Source: Pseudomonadota bacterium
GTDB lineage: Bacteria; Pseudomonadota; Alphaproteobacteria; Acetobacterales; Acetobacteraceae
DNA: 35,236 nucleotides
NCBI GenBank assembly: GCA_021847175.1
Contig: JAJZUI010000008.1
Location: forward strand, 1-35,236
Direction of reading: 5' to 3'
In this document: piece after piece, positions 16,625-29,993 of the stretch
Layout of the letters: every line of letters begins with the position of its first letter
Position numbering within the stretch: position 1 is the first letter of the stretch
Program-made: the position numbers and the translations under genes
Notes under the pieces: model-generated
Seen by the model: the letters and a program-made list of their open reading frames with translations, nothing else
What the model was told of the DNA's origin: nothing
Databases searched by the model: none

Positions 16625-17502
16625 CAGACGATCCGCGCCTCGGCGTCGCCCAGCAGCCCCTGCGGCCGCCACAGGATGACGGCGATCAGCAGCACCAGCG
16701 GCAGCGCCGCGCGATAGCTCAGCGTCACATAGGTCGCGGTGAGGTTGTCGAGCACGCCGATCAGCAGCCCGCCCACCAGCGCGCCGCGGATGCGATTGAA
16801 GCCGCCGATGATGGCGGCGATGAACGCCACCAGGCCCAGCGATTCCCCGTTGGAGAATTTGGCGAGATAGACCGGCGTGATCAGGAACGACGCGACCGCC
16901 GCCAGCGCCGCGTTGAGCAGGAATGCATAGAGAGTCATGCGCGCGACATCGATGCCCAGGATCTCCGCCACCCCCGGGTTCTGCGCCGCCGCCTGCATCT
17001 GCCGCCCGGTCTTCGTGCGGTCGAGGAACAGCGTCAGCAGCATCACCACGGCCAGCGCCGCCGCCAGGTTCAGCACGTCGCGAACCGAGATCACGGCGCC
17101 GCCGATATGGAAATCACCATTCGGTATCAGGCTCGGGAACGGCTCCGCCTCCGCGCCGTAGAACGTCTTGACCGCCTCCTTGAGCAGGATGCTGAGCGCC
17201 ATGGTGGCGATAACCAGCGGCAGCCCGCCATCAGGCCCGAACGGCTGTACGATCAGCCGCTTGAAGGCGAGGCCGAGCAGCAGGATCGAGAGCGCGAAGC
17301 CGAAGAGCAGCGCCGCCCAGAGCGGCCAGTGCAGCCAGTGCTCCCCGATCAGCACCAGGAAGGCGGGCAGCATGACGAACTCGCCCTGGGCGAAATTCAC
17401 CGCCTGCGCCGCCTGCCACACCAGCGAGAACCCCACCGCGGCCAGCGCATAGATCGAGCCGGTGGCAAGTCCGGAAAGCAGAACCTGAAGGAATTGCGCC
17501 AT
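16624..17502 (-). CDS. livH: Branched-chain amino acid ABC transporter permease LivH
   Basis: QVLLSGLATGSIYALAAVGFSLVWQAAQAVNFAQGEFVMLPAFLVL...GRQMQAAAQNPGVAEILGIDVARM...GGFNRIRGALVGGLLIGVLDNL. Confidence 0.94.
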   Translation of the reverse strand: MAQFLQVLLSGLATGSIYALAAVGFSLVWQAAQAVNFAQGEFVMLPAFLVLIGEHWLHWPLWAALLFGFALSILLLGLAFKRLIVQPFGPDGGLPLVIATMALSILLKEAVKTFYGAEAEPFPSLIPNGDFHIGGAVISVRDVLNLAAALAVVMLLTLFLDRTKTGRQMQAAAQNPGVAEILGIDVARMTLYAFLLNAALAAVASFLITPVYLAKFSNGESLGLVAFIAAIIGGFNRIRGALVGGLLIGVLDNLTATYVTLSYRAALPLVLLIAVILWRPQGLLGDAEARIV

Positions 17503-17549
17503 GCGGTATCGGTGGCGCGCCGCCCCCTCTGATGCGGCGCGCCGTGGGC

Positions 17550-18707
17550 TCAGTTCGCGGGAATGGTGGCGATGACGACCGCTTTGCCGCCCTTGACCTG
17601 CGTCATGAAGCTCTCGCGGCTCAGCTCGCCCGTCTTGTCCCAGGACGTGGTCAGCAGCATGCCCGGGTATTTATTCGCGTCCAGCGTCAGCCCGTGCATC
17701 TTGGCCGCGAACGCCTTGCGGTCGAACTTGCCGACCATTTCGGTCACGTACTTGATCGCGTAGACGCCGATATAGCCCTTGATGCCGTTATGGTCGGTGT
17801 TGTGGTGGTAGATCTTGCGGAACTTGGCGACGAAGGCCTGGATCGACGGCACCGGCGCCGAGACCGTCAGTCCGACATGCGCGATCGCCCCCTCCGCGGC
17901 GGGGCCGGCAAGCTCGATCACCTTCTGGTCGGTCAGCGTCACGTCGCCCACCAGCGGCACCGTCAGCGCCTGCTTCTTGGCCTCCTTGAGGAAGCGCGCC
18001 GCCTCTTCCTCGTTGACGTAGACGAACACCGCCTGCGCGCCGGAATGCTTGATCTTGGCGACGTCGGGCGAGAAATCCACCTGGCCCTGCTCGCTCGGAA
18101 CGTCGGCTACGACCTGGACGCCCGCCTTCCTGATCGCCTGGACGAACAGGTCATGCCCGCCCTTGCCGAAATCGTTCTGCACCCACTCCACCGCGACCTT
18201 CTTCACCTTCAGCGTCTGCGTGAAATAGTCGACCAGCGCCGGAATGTCCTTCTCGGAGCCGGACGAGGTGCGGAAAATGTACGGGTCGCCCTTCTGGGTG
18301 ATGTCCGGCGCCTCGGAACCCGTGATCTGCGGCACGCCGGCGTGCTCGGTGACCAGCATGTTGACGTCGGTGGAACCGGAATAGACCGTCCCCATGACGA
18401 CATAGGCGCCCGCGTCGACCACCTTCTGCACCAGCGCGCGCGAGACCATAGGGTTGGTCTGCGTGTCGTAGTCGCGCATCACGATCTTGTGGCCGAGGAT
18501 GCCGCCCGCGGCATTGATCTCGTTGACGGCGATGTGCGCCCCGTCCCGGTAATTGGTGCCGGAGACCGCGCCCGCGCCGGAAAGCTCGCAGACGCAGGGA
18601 ATCAAGACCGTCTTGTTGTTCTGCGCCTGGGCCGGCGCATGCCAGGCGACGATGGCGCCGGCGATGGCCACGACCGCGGCGCGGCGCATAGGCATGAAAC
18701 CTGTCAT
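17550..18707 (-). CDS. livK: ABC transporter substrate-binding protein, Leu/Ile/Val-binding (LivK-like) family
   Basis: Signal peptide MTGFMPMRRAAVVAIAGAIVAWHAPAQAQ; NYRDGAHIAVNEINAAGGILGHKIVMRDYDTQTNP...VMGTVYSGSTDVNMLV. ATG 18707 preceded by GGGAGGAAAACGG. Confidence 0.92.
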   Translation of the reverse strand: MTGFMPMRRAAVVAIAGAIVAWHAPAQAQNNKTVLIPCVCELSGAGAVSGTNYRDGAHIAVNEINAAGGILGHKIVMRDYDTQTNPMVSRALVQKVVDAGAYVVMGTVYSGSTDVNMLVTEHAGVPQITGSEAPDITQKGDPYIFRTSSGSEKDIPALVDYFTQTLKVKKVAVEWVQNDFGKGGHDLFVQAIRKAGVQVVADVPSEQGQVDFSPDVAKIKHSGAQAVFVYVNEEEAARFLKEAKKQALTVPLVGDVTLTDQKVIELAGPAAEGAIAHVGLTVSAPVPSIQAFVAKFRKIYHHNTDHNGIKGYIGVYAIKYVTEMVGKFDRKAFAAKMHGLTLDANKYPGMLLTTSWDKTGELSRESFMTQVKGGKAVVIATIPAN

Positions 18708-18763
18708 CCGTTTTCCTCCCTGATTCACGCGATCCGTTCTCCGCCGGACCGTTTCGTTGGCTG

Positions 18764-18791
18764 CGTATATCGCGGCCTCGGGGCGGCGCAA
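18764..18791 (-). promoter_or_regulatory. Putative sigma-70-type promoter for the liv operon: -35 TTGCGC, 16-nt spacer, -10 TATACG
   Basis: Read on the - strand: TTGCGC-CGCCCCGAGGCCGCGA-TATACG, about 57 nt upstream of the livK ATG. Confidence 0.35.
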
Positions 18792-18834
18792 AACGAAAAT
18801 CGGCAGACTGCGTGTCGCTCCGCGTAACGCGGGT

Positions 18835-19677
18835 TCAGCCGCCCGGTGTCTTCGCCCGGATATCGGCCTCCAGGATCGCGCGCAGCTCTGCCGTGACCTC
18901 CGGTACGGCACCGAACCAGTGGGTGAACCCCGCCACCGCCTGGTGCAGCAGCATGCCGAGTCCGTCCACCGTGCGCAGCCCCCGTGCCGCCGCCGCGCGC
19001 AGCAGCCCAGTCTCGAGTGGCACGTAGACCACGTCGTAGACGATCGCGTGTGCCGGCAGCGCCGCGAGATCGAGCTCGTTCGCCGGCTGGCCGGTCATGC
19101 CGAGGCTGGTGGCGTTCACCAGCAGGTCGGTTGCGGCCAGCGCCGCCGGCAACTCGCCGATCGAGTGCGCCGAGACGCCGGGTCCGAAACGTGTCGCCAG
19201 CGCCTCGGCCCTCGCCAGCGTGCGGTTGAACACGCCCACCGTGAAGCCGCGCTGGCGCAGCCCGTGGATCGCCGCTCGCGCGGCCCCGCCGGCGCCGAGC
19301 AGCGCGGCGTGGCCCCCTCGCGCATCCCAGCCCGGGGCGCGCTCGTCGAGGTTGCCGATGAAGCCGATCGCATCGGTGTTGCCGCCGACCAGCGTTTCGC
19401 CCTCGTACCATAGCGTGTTGACCGCCCCCATCGCCTCCGCGGCAGGATCGAGGCGGCCGACGTGAGGAATCACCGCGGTCTTGTGCGGCACGGTCACGTT
19501 GCCCCCGGCCCACCCCGCGGCGCGGAAGTCCTGGAAGAACCGGTCAAGCTCCGCAGGCGGAATATCCAGCCGCTCGTAGCTGCCGTCGATACCGTAACGT
19601 TTCAGCCAGTAGCCATGCAGCATCGGCGAGCGGGAATGGGCGACCGGGTGGCCCATGACGAAGGCACGGATGGTCAT
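18835..19677 (-). CDS. aroE: Shikimate dehydrogenase
   Basis: MGHPVAHSRSPMLHGYWLKRYGIDGSYERLDI, GGNVTVPHKTAVIPHVGRLDPAAEAMGAVNTL, GNTDAIGF, ALLGAGGAARAAIHGL, LVNATSLGM, DVVYVPLETGLL, DGLGMLLHQAVAGFTHWFG. Confidence 0.96.
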   Translation of the reverse strand: MTIRAFVMGHPVAHSRSPMLHGYWLKRYGIDGSYERLDIPPAELDRFFQDFRAAGWAGGNVTVPHKTAVIPHVGRLDPAAEAMGAVNTLWYEGETLVGGNTDAIGFIGNLDERAPGWDARGGHAALLGAGGAARAAIHGLRQRGFTVGVFNRTLARAEALATRFGPGVSAHSIGELPAALAATDLLVNATSLGMTGQPANELDLAALPAHAIVYDVVYVPLETGLLRAAAARGLRTVDGLGMLLHQAVAGFTHWFGAVPEVTAELRAILEADIRAKTPGG

Positions 19678-20015
19678 GTGCTGGCTCCGGTTGCGCGGGT
19701 GAGCCTGCCGCCGCGCTGCTCGGCGGCGATGGGCGCGAAATCGTAGGTGGCGTAGATCTCGGTGCGGAAAGCGCCCCAAGCGGTTGTCTCGACGGCACGG
19801 TTGACCTCGCGCAGCCGGCTCGCGGGGAAGCGCAGCGTCACCACCTGCCCGAGCCCCATCATCACGTACCAGCTAACCACCTCGACGCCGGCGGGCGGGA
19901 ATTTCTCGAAATGCCCGTTGGCCCCGAGGCGCTGCTGCTGCTCGGCAAGCGGCATCGACTGGTCGTGGCGCAGCAGTACTGACAGCATCATCGTTTCGTC
20001 CGTGGCACCGGTCAC
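19674..20015 (-). CDS. Conserved-looking hypothetical protein, 113 aa, translationally coupled to aroE
   Basis: ORF of 113 aa; stop overlaps the aroE start by 4 nt (ATGA). Contains FPPAGVEVVSWYVMMGLGQVVTLRFPASRLREVNRAVETTAWGAFRTEIYATYDF, suggesting a small ferredoxin-like alpha/beta fold. Confidence 0.75.
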   Translation of the reverse strand: MTGATDETMMLSVLLRHDQSMPLAEQQQRLGANGHFEKFPPAGVEVVSWYVMMGLGQVVTLRFPASRLREVNRAVETTAWGAFRTEIYATYDFAPIAAEQRGGRLTRATGAST

Positions 20016-20102
20016 TGCCCGTTCCTCCCCATGCGCGCGCGGCTGTTATCAGAGGGGCGCGCAGCCTGCAATTTCGCCGTGAGGTCCGGATTTCGGGGGA
20101 GG

Positions 20103-23851
<3,749 letters not shown>

Positions 23852-23870
23852 CGGCAGCCCTTACCCCGCG

Positions 23871-24704
23871 TCAGAAGACGGCGTGCCAGAGCGCGCCGAA
23901 GAAGCCGGGCTCCGATTGCGGCTTGGGGAACTTCCCCGCGGCATCCGGAATCTGGCCGTCCGCGGCGAGCTGATGATAGGCAGCGGCGTACCAGTAGCTG
24001 CCGGGATAGTTGGCGCCCAGCACGGCGGCGGTTCGCCGTGCCTCGCCCGGCAGTCCGAGGCGCAGGTAGATGTCCGTAAGCCTGGCCAGCGCCTCGGCGA
24101 CGTGGTTGGTGGTCTGGTAGTCGTTGACCACGGCCTCGTAGCGCCCGATCGCAGCGGCGTAGAGGTGCTCGCGCTCGTAAAACCGGCCGATCACCATCTC
24201 ATGCCCGGCGAGGTGGTCGCGGCAGAGCGCGATCTTCAGCTGAGCGTCGCGGGCATAGGCGGTGTTAGGGTAGCGGTTGATCACTTCCTGCAACGCGCCC
24301 ATCGCCTCCTGGGTCGGCTTCTGGTCGCGCGTCACATCGTTGATCTGCTCGTAGTAGCAGAGTGCCCTCAGGTAATAGGCATAGGCCGTGTCGCGGTTGG
24401 CGGGATGCAGCTGGATATAGCGGTTCAGCGTGCCGATCGCGTCCGTGTAGTCCTGCTGCAGGTACTCAGTGTAGCCCTGCATCAGCTGCGCCTGAACCGC
24501 CCAGGTCGAGTACGGATAGTTCTGCTCAACCTGATCAAACTGTTCGAGCGCAGTCTTGTAGTCCTTGGCCTGCAGCGCATCGACGCCGTGATTATACAGC
24601 GTCTGCACCGGCACAGCGGTGACGTTGACGGGCTTCACGGCCTTGGGCGAGGAGGCGCAGGCAGCGAGGAGCAGCAGGGCGATGAGCGGGAACGCGCGAT
24701 TCAT
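23871..24704 (-). CDS. bamD: Outer-membrane assembly lipoprotein BamD (ComL)
   Basis: Lipobox LLAAC, TPR-like YNHGVDALQAKDYKTALEQFDQVEQNYPYSTWAVQAQLMQGYTEYLQQDYTDAIGTLNRYIQLHPANRDTAYAYYLRALCYYEQI. Confidence 0.95.
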   Translation of the reverse strand: MNRAFPLIALLLLAACASSPKAVKPVNVTAVPVQTLYNHGVDALQAKDYKTALEQFDQVEQNYPYSTWAVQAQLMQGYTEYLQQDYTDAIGTLNRYIQLHPANRDTAYAYYLRALCYYEQINDVTRDQKPTQEAMGALQEVINRYPNTAYARDAQLKIALCRDHLAGHEMVIGRFYEREHLYAAAIGRYEAVVNDYQTTNHVAEALARLTDIYLRLGLPGEARRTAAVLGANYPGSYWYAAAYHQLAADGQIPDAAGKFPKPQSEPGFFGALWHAVF

Positions 24705-24803
24705 GCCGTCCTTATAACAGGCACTCGCCGGCTTGCGAGATGGGGTGGAGATCGTCTGACGATGTGGGGCCGGCGCGCCGCGCCGCCGTGTTCCCGGGGC
24801 CCG

Positions 24804-25799
24804 TCAGACGGGAGCCGCGGCCAGCGGCAGCCGCGCCTCGGACCATGCGCCGAGCGGGCCGAAGCCGGCGCCCTCGCCGTCCTCCACCGGCACCGCGCGC
24901 CAGTTGGCGGCGTCGGCGAACAGCGCCCGCAGCAGGCGGTTGTTAAGGGCGTGGCCGCTGCGATGGCCCTTGAAGCGCCCGCGCAGCGGCGCGCCGGCCA
25001 AGGCCAGGTCGCCCACCGCGTCGAGCAGCTTGTGGCGCACGAACTCGTCGGGCGCGCGCAGGCCGGATGGGTTGAGCACCCGCGCCCCGTCCACCACCAC
25101 GGCGTTGTCCAGGCTGCCGCCCAGCGCAAGGCCCGCGCGACGCAGCGCCTCGATCTCCGATAGCAGGGTGAAGGTGCGCGCCCGCGCCAGCTCCGCGCGG
25201 AAGGTCGTGGACGAGAGGCGTAGCGACAGCGCCTGCCGTCCGATCGCGCTCGCCGCGAAATCGATCGACAGCGCCATGTCGAACACCGCGTCGCGGTTGG
25301 GCGCGAGCTCCACGAACCCCTCGCCCTCCGCCACGCGCACCGCGCGCAGCACCTCGATGGCATAGGGCGCGGCATAGCCCGCCGCTGGCCCCTCTGCCGG
25401 CGCCAGCCCGGCACAGTCGAGCAGAAACAGGAAATTCGCCGCCGAGCCGTCCAGTACCGGCGTTTCCGGCCCGTCCACCTCGACGATCGCGTCGTGGACG
25501 CCGGCACCGGCCAGCGCCGCCATCACGTGCTCGACGGTGGCGATGCGTGCGCCGGAGCCGTCCGCGTGCTCCGACAGCACGGTGCACAGCCTCGTGTCGG
25601 CCACATGGTTGAAGCGCGCCGGGATATCGATGCCGAGATCGGTGCGGCGGAACACGATGCCCGTGCCGGCGAGCGCAGGAACCAGGCGCAGCGAGACGCG
25701 CGCGCCCGAATGCAGCCCGATGCCGACGCAGCCGATTGGCGCCTTGAGCGTGCGCCTCGGGGCGGCGAGCAGCGCGGGGAAGAGGGGCAGGCCGTCCAT
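24804..25799 (-). CDS. lpxC: UDP-3-O-acyl-N-acetylglucosamine deacetylase
   Basis: RTLKAPIGCVGIGLHSGARVSL; zinc-ligand motifs VEHVMAALAG, RHKLLDAVGDLAL, GHRSGHALNNRLL; VLDGSAANFL. ATG 25799 (alternative upstream GTG 25883). Confidence 0.94.
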   Translation of the reverse strand: MDGLPLFPALLAAPRRTLKAPIGCVGIGLHSGARVSLRLVPALAGTGIVFRRTDLGIDIPARFNHVADTRLCTVLSEHADGSGARIATVEHVMAALAGAGVHDAIVEVDGPETPVLDGSAANFLFLLDCAGLAPAEGPAAGYAAPYAIEVLRAVRVAEGEGFVELAPNRDAVFDMALSIDFAASAIGRQALSLRLSSTTFRAELARARTFTLLSEIEALRRAGLALGGSLDNAVVVDGARVLNPSGLRAPDEFVRHKLLDAVGDLALAGAPLRGRFKGHRSGHALNNRLLRALFADAANWRAVPVEDGEGAGFGPLGAWSEARLPLAAAPV

Positions 25800-26008
25800 C
25801 GCGGTGGCTTGGAACTTTCGGGTGGCGGGTGGAGGCTTCAGGCGTTGCGCCCCGGCATTCGGTTGGTTGTAGGCGGCGGGCACAATTCACCCGCGGCACA
25901 ACCTAGGCATGGTGTCCGCGTCTGGCCAGTCAAGGTTTATTTCGGAATATTGCATCACAATCCACTGATAATATTCAATTTTCTGCTTCAACACCGTGGC
26001 TAAATTAG

Positions 26009-26048
26009 GGCGGGCGCGAAAGGGTCGGAAAACCCGATCGCGCCCGCC
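26009..26048 (-). terminator. Putative hairpin terminator downstream of ftsZ
   Basis: Perfect 11-bp arms GGCGGGCGCGA (26009-26019) and TCGCGCCCGCC (26038-26048) with inner GGGT/ACCC pairing; - strand continues CTAATTTAG, only a weak U-tract. Confidence 0.6.
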
Positions 26049-26088
26049 TGAAATCCCCCGTCAGCGGCAGCAGACGAGTCGTGCCGGC

Positions 26089-27777
26089 TCAGTTGCCGCG
26101 GCGCAGGAACGCTGGATATTCGATGCCGAGTTCCTCGCCCTCCGCCGGACGCACCTGGGCGCGGGCGCGTGGCGGCTCGGCGGTCGGCGGCTCGCGGCGC
26201 GCCGCCCCCGCCATGTGCTCGCCGCGCAGCACCCCGGTGACGATGCCGAACAGGCTCTTGCGCGGCGGCGGCGTGGGCGTGGGTGCTTCCGCCGGCACGG
26301 GGGAAGCCGCTTCCGGCGATGCCGCGAACAGCCCACCGGCACGCGATGCCATCTTTGGCGCGCGGGCGGAAACCGGCTTCACCGGCTGCTGCAGATGCGC
26401 GGGGATGGTGGGGCCGGGCGGTGGCGTGTCGTCGATCACCGGGATCGCGTTGTCGACCGGCGCCTCGGTCTCCTCGGCCTGCAACTCCTCCGGCCGCGCC
26501 TGCTCGTGGCGCAGCGGCGTCGCGGCGAAGCTGGTGGGTGACGGCGTGGACGGCACCGGCGCCTGTGCCGCCGGCATGTGCCGCGCCGGCGCGCGGGGCG
26601 GCAGCGGGCGGACGGCGCCGGCGGCTGGCGTCGGGATCGTGAACACCCGCCCGACCGGGCTTGCCCCCTGCTGGTGCAGCGCCGTGGGCTGGGCATTGGC
26701 CGGCGGCGCGACGGAGGCACCCCCCGCCTGCGCCACGCCAACCGCGGCGGCCGCAGCGCCACCGCCGCCGACGGCCACGAGGCGCGGCGCCGCCTGGCCG
26801 CGCTCGGCGGATTCGATGCCGGTCGCGACGATGGAGACGCGCAGCTTGCCCTCGAGCGCCGGGTCGATGGCGGTGCCGAAGATGATTTCGGCCTCGTCGT
26901 CCACTTCCTGGCGCACGCGGTTGGCCGCCTCGTCGACCTCGTGCAGCGTCATGTCCTCGCCGCCCGTGACGTTGATCAGCAGCGCTCGTGCGCCCGCCAT
27001 CGTGTTGCCCTCGATCAGCGGGTTGTTGATCGCGGCCTCCGCGGCGCGGCGCGCCCGGTCCTCGCCGTCGGCCTCGCCGGTGCCCATCATGGCGTTGCCC
27101 ATCTCCGCCATCACCGTCTTGATGTCGGCGAAGTCAAGGTTGATGAGCCCGGGCAGCACCATCAGGTCGGTGACCCCGCGGACCGCCATGTAGAGGACAT
27201 TGTCCGCCATCTTGAACGCCTCGCGCCAGCCGGTCTTCTCGTTGGCTAGGCGGAACAGGTTCTGGTTCGGAATGACGATCAGCGTGTCGACGTAATTCTG
27301 CAGCTCGCGGATACCCTGATCGGCCGCGCGCGCCCGCTTGCTTCCCTCGAACGCGAACGGCCGCGTCACCACGCCCACCGTGAGAATGCCACGCTCGCGC
27401 GCCAGCCGCGCGATCACCGGCGCCGCCCCCGTGCCGGTGCCGCCGCCCATGCCGGCGGTGACGAAGGCCATGTGCGCGCCCTCGAGATACCGCTCGATCT
27501 CGGCGATCGCCTCCTCCGCCGCGCCGCGACCGATTTCCGGCTTGGCCCCCGCGCCGAGCCCCTGGGTCAGCGACGGGCCGAGCTGGATGCGCGTGTCAGC
27601 GCGGCTGTTGATCAGCTGCTGCGCGTCGGTGTTGGCCACGATGAAGTCCACGCCCTGCAGCTGCAGCGCGATCATGTTGTCGACGGCATTGGTGCCGCCG
27701 CCGCCCACCCCGACGACGATGATGCGTGGGGTGAAGTCCTGGTGATGGGTCTGCGGGATGGTGAGGTTCAGGGTCAT
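26089..27777 (-). CDS. ftsZ: Cell division protein FtsZ with long Pro/Ala-rich C-terminal linker
   Basis: [37 protein letters not shown]-type tubulin signature ([24 protein letters not shown]), [12 protein letters not shown]-terminal peptide [13 protein letters not shown]. Confidence 0.97.
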   Translation of the reverse strand: MTLNLTIPQTHHQDFTPRIIVVGVGGGGTNAVDNMIALQLQGVDFIVANTDAQQLINSRADTRIQLGPSLTQGLGAGAKPEIGRGAAEEAIAEIERYLEGAHMAFVTAGMGGGTGTGAAPVIARLARERGILTVGVVTRPFAFEGSKRARAADQGIRELQNYVDTLIVIPNQNLFRLANEKTGWREAFKMADNVLYMAVRGVTDLMVLPGLINLDFADIKTVMAEMGNAMMGTGEADGEDRARRAAEAAINNPLIEGNTMAGARALLINVTGGEDMTLHEVDEAANRVRQEVDDEAEIIFGTAIDPALEGKLRVSIVATGIESAERGQAAPRLVAVGGGGAAAAAVGVAQAGGASVAPPANAQPTALHQQGASPVGRVFTIPTPAAGAVRPLPPRAPARHMPAAQAPVPSTPSPTSFAATPLRHEQARPEELQAEETEAPVDNAIPVIDDTPPPGPTIPAHLQQPVKPVSARAPKMASRAGGLFAASPEAASPVPAEAPTPTPPPRKSLFGIVTGVLRGEHMAGAARREPPTAEPPRARAQVRPAEGEELGIEYPAFLRRGN

Positions 27778-27810
27778 GGCGATGGCGGCTCCCGGACGCT
27801 TTGTCGGATC

Positions 27811-29127
27811 TCAGAGACGGGTTCGGATGAAGTCGGCGAGTCGGGCAATGAGCCCGCGTGGCGCATCGGCATCGAAGTCGATATCGGCGAGCCGCCTGCC
27901 TTCGCCGGCGGCCCAGGCGAACAGACCAGTGGCGGTGGCGAAGCCCGGCCCGCCGGCGCGCTCGGGCATGCCGTGCAGGCGGGCGGGCCGCGCGAGCCGC
28001 ACCTGGCGGCCGAGCAGCCGTGCCGCCGTCTCGCGGATGCCGGGCAGCTGGCTCGCGCCGCCCGTCAGCACCACGGTCTGCCCAGCGACGCGGCCGAGTC
28101 CGGAGGCGGCGATGCGGTCGCGCATCAGCTCGAACGTCTCCTCGATGCGCGGGCGGATGATGTCCACGATCATGCTGCGCGGCACCTGCGCGATATGCCC
28201 CTCGTCCTCGCCCACGAGCTGCACCGGCACGACCTCCCGCTCGTCGTCGGGGCTGGCGCTCGCGCTGCCGTAGAGTACCTTGAGTCGTTCCGCGTTGGTG
28301 ACGGAGGTGGAGAGTCCGCGCGCGAGGTCGTTGGTGACGTGCACGCCGCCCACTGGCAGCTGCGCCGTGTGCAAGACATGCCCCTCGCCGAACACGGCCA
28401 TGCCCGTGGTGCCGCCGCCCATGTCGAGCAACGTGACTCCCAACTGCCGCTCGTCTTCAACAAGCGTTGCCATCCCCGCGGCCAGCGGCGCCGAGACCAG
28501 GGAGGCAATCTCCAGATCGCAACGCGCCAGCGTCGCATCCAGCGTGCGCAGAGCCGTCGTGACCGCGTCAACAACATGCAGCCGCGCGCCGAGCGTTTCG
28601 CAGAACAGGCCGCGCGGATCGTCCGACCCTTCGGCGGCGTCGGTGGCGAAGCCGAGTGGCAGCGCGTGGATGATGCTGCGCCCCGCCGACTCGGCACGGT
28701 TGCGCCCCTCCGCCACCACCTGGCGGATATCCGATTCGTTTACCGCGCGCCCGCCCACCGGCCACTGCACGTTGAACAGCCGGCTCTCCGGCGCGCCCGC
28801 GGAAAGATTGACGGTGACGGCACGCAGCCGCGTGCCGGCCTCCTCCTCCGCGGTTCCGACGGCGGCGCGGATCGCCTGCTCGGCCTCCTCGATGTCGAGC
28901 ACCGAGCCGGCGCGCACGCCGCGCGCGCGCTCCCAGCCGAAGCCGGTGATGCGCAGCGACAGATCGGACTCGCAACGTCCGATCATGCAGATGATCTTGG
29001 TGGTGCCGATGTCGAGGATGCCGATCGGCCCGCTCGGGCGCGGATGCCGCCGCCGCCGCTCGGCGTTGCCGGCATCGGGATCGCTGGATTCCGGCGCGGC
29101 GAGGCTCGCTTGGCGCATGTCGTTCAT
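27811..29127 (-). CDS. ftsA: Cell division protein FtsA
   Basis: IGILDIGTTKIICMIG, TLLDMGGGTTGMAVFGEGHVLHTAQLPVGGVHVTNDLARGL, VVLTGGASQLPGI. ATG 29127 preceded by GGAGGAG. Confidence 0.96.
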   Translation of the reverse strand: MNDMRQASLAAPESSDPDAGNAERRRRHPRPSGPIGILDIGTTKIICMIGRCESDLSLRITGFGWERARGVRAGSVLDIEEAEQAIRAAVGTAEEEAGTRLRAVTVNLSAGAPESRLFNVQWPVGGRAVNESDIRQVVAEGRNRAESAGRSIIHALPLGFATDAAEGSDDPRGLFCETLGARLHVVDAVTTALRTLDATLARCDLEIASLVSAPLAAGMATLVEDERQLGVTLLDMGGGTTGMAVFGEGHVLHTAQLPVGGVHVTNDLARGLSTSVTNAERLKVLYGSASASPDDEREVVPVQLVGEDEGHIAQVPRSMIVDIIRPRIEETFELMRDRIAASGLGRVAGQTVVLTGGASQLPGIRETAARLLGRQVRLARPARLHGMPERAGGPGFATATGLFAWAAGEGRRLADIDFDADAPRGLIARLADFIRTRL

Positions 29128-29993
29128 GCCGGGCTCCTCCTTCCTGCAGCAGCGCTGCCGTGTCGGTGCGCGGTGTTGGTCTTCGGAAGATTCATCGGTT
29201 GCAGTCGCAGCCGGTCCGGCAGCCGCATGTCGATGATCGCGAGCGGTCGGTCGAGCAGCTGCAGTTTCGCCTCCAGCTGCGCGAGTCGGTCCAGCGCCGG
29301 AACCACCGCGCCCTCGGGCAGCATCACGGTGGTGCCCTCCTTGGTGTCGAGGTTCCACCGCCGGTTGCCCACGCGCACCGCGGCGACCACGCGCTTGGCA
29401 ATCGCGGGCTCGCTCGCCAGGGTGTCGAGGAGCCGCGCCGCCGCCCGCGGCGCGCCGACGCCCACCACCAGCGGGACCTTGCCGGCGAAAGCGGTGATGT
29501 TGGCGTCGCTGACGATGTTGCCGCTGCGGTCGATGATGCGGAAACGCCCATTATGCTGCCAGACGGCGAACGGCCGGCGCTCTCGCAGCGCCACCTGCAG
29601 CGTTCCCGGCAGCTCGCGCTCGACGGTCGCGGAACGGATCCAGGCATTCGCTTCCAGGCGCCGGCGCACGCCCAGGATCGAGAAGCCGAGGATCGGCTCG
29701 CCGATATGCACGTCGATCGCCGCCTCCACCTGCTTCAGCGGCGTCTTGTCACGGCCGGTGATGACGATGTGGCGCACCGTGAGGCCCAGCCCCGCGGTCG
29801 TGGCGCCGAGCCGTTCGCGCCAGCTCGCTCGCGGCGCGATCTGCCGCGCCGCGATGTCGCCCACCAGCAGCACCGCCAGCGCCGCGGCCACGATCGCCAG
29901 CGGCCGGCGCAGCTTGCGCTGTTTCTTCAGCAGCAGCTTGAGCCGGCCAGGCCGGTCGGCGGGCCGCGCCGGGGATCGTTTCACGCGCGGCAT
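29124..29993 (-). CDS. ftsQ: Cell division protein FtsQ (POTRA domain)
   Basis: Single TM near the N-terminus, VRHIVITGRDKTPLKQVEAAIDVHIGEPILGFSILGVRRRLEANAWIRSATVERELPGTLQVALRERRPFAVWQ; position between ddl and ftsA. Confidence 0.94.
   Translation of the reverse strand: MPRVKRSPARPADRPGRLKLLLKKQRKLRRPLAIVAAALAVLLVGDIAARQIAPRASWRERLGATTAGLGLTVRHIVITGRDKTPLKQVEAAIDVHIGEPILGFSILGVRRRLEANAWIRSATVERELPGTLQVALRERRPFAVWQHNGRFRIIDRSGNIVSDANITAFAGKVPLVVGVGAPRAAARLLDTLASEPAIAKRVVAAVRVGNRRWNLDTKEGTTVMLPEGAVVPALDRLAQLEAKLQLLDRPLAIIDMRLPDRLRLQPMNLPKTNTAHRHGSAAAGRRSPA

Noticed and set aside
18820-18832. CCGCG-TAA-CGCGG hairpin just after aroE
   Set aside because: Five-bp stem with no U-tract; too weak to call as a terminator.
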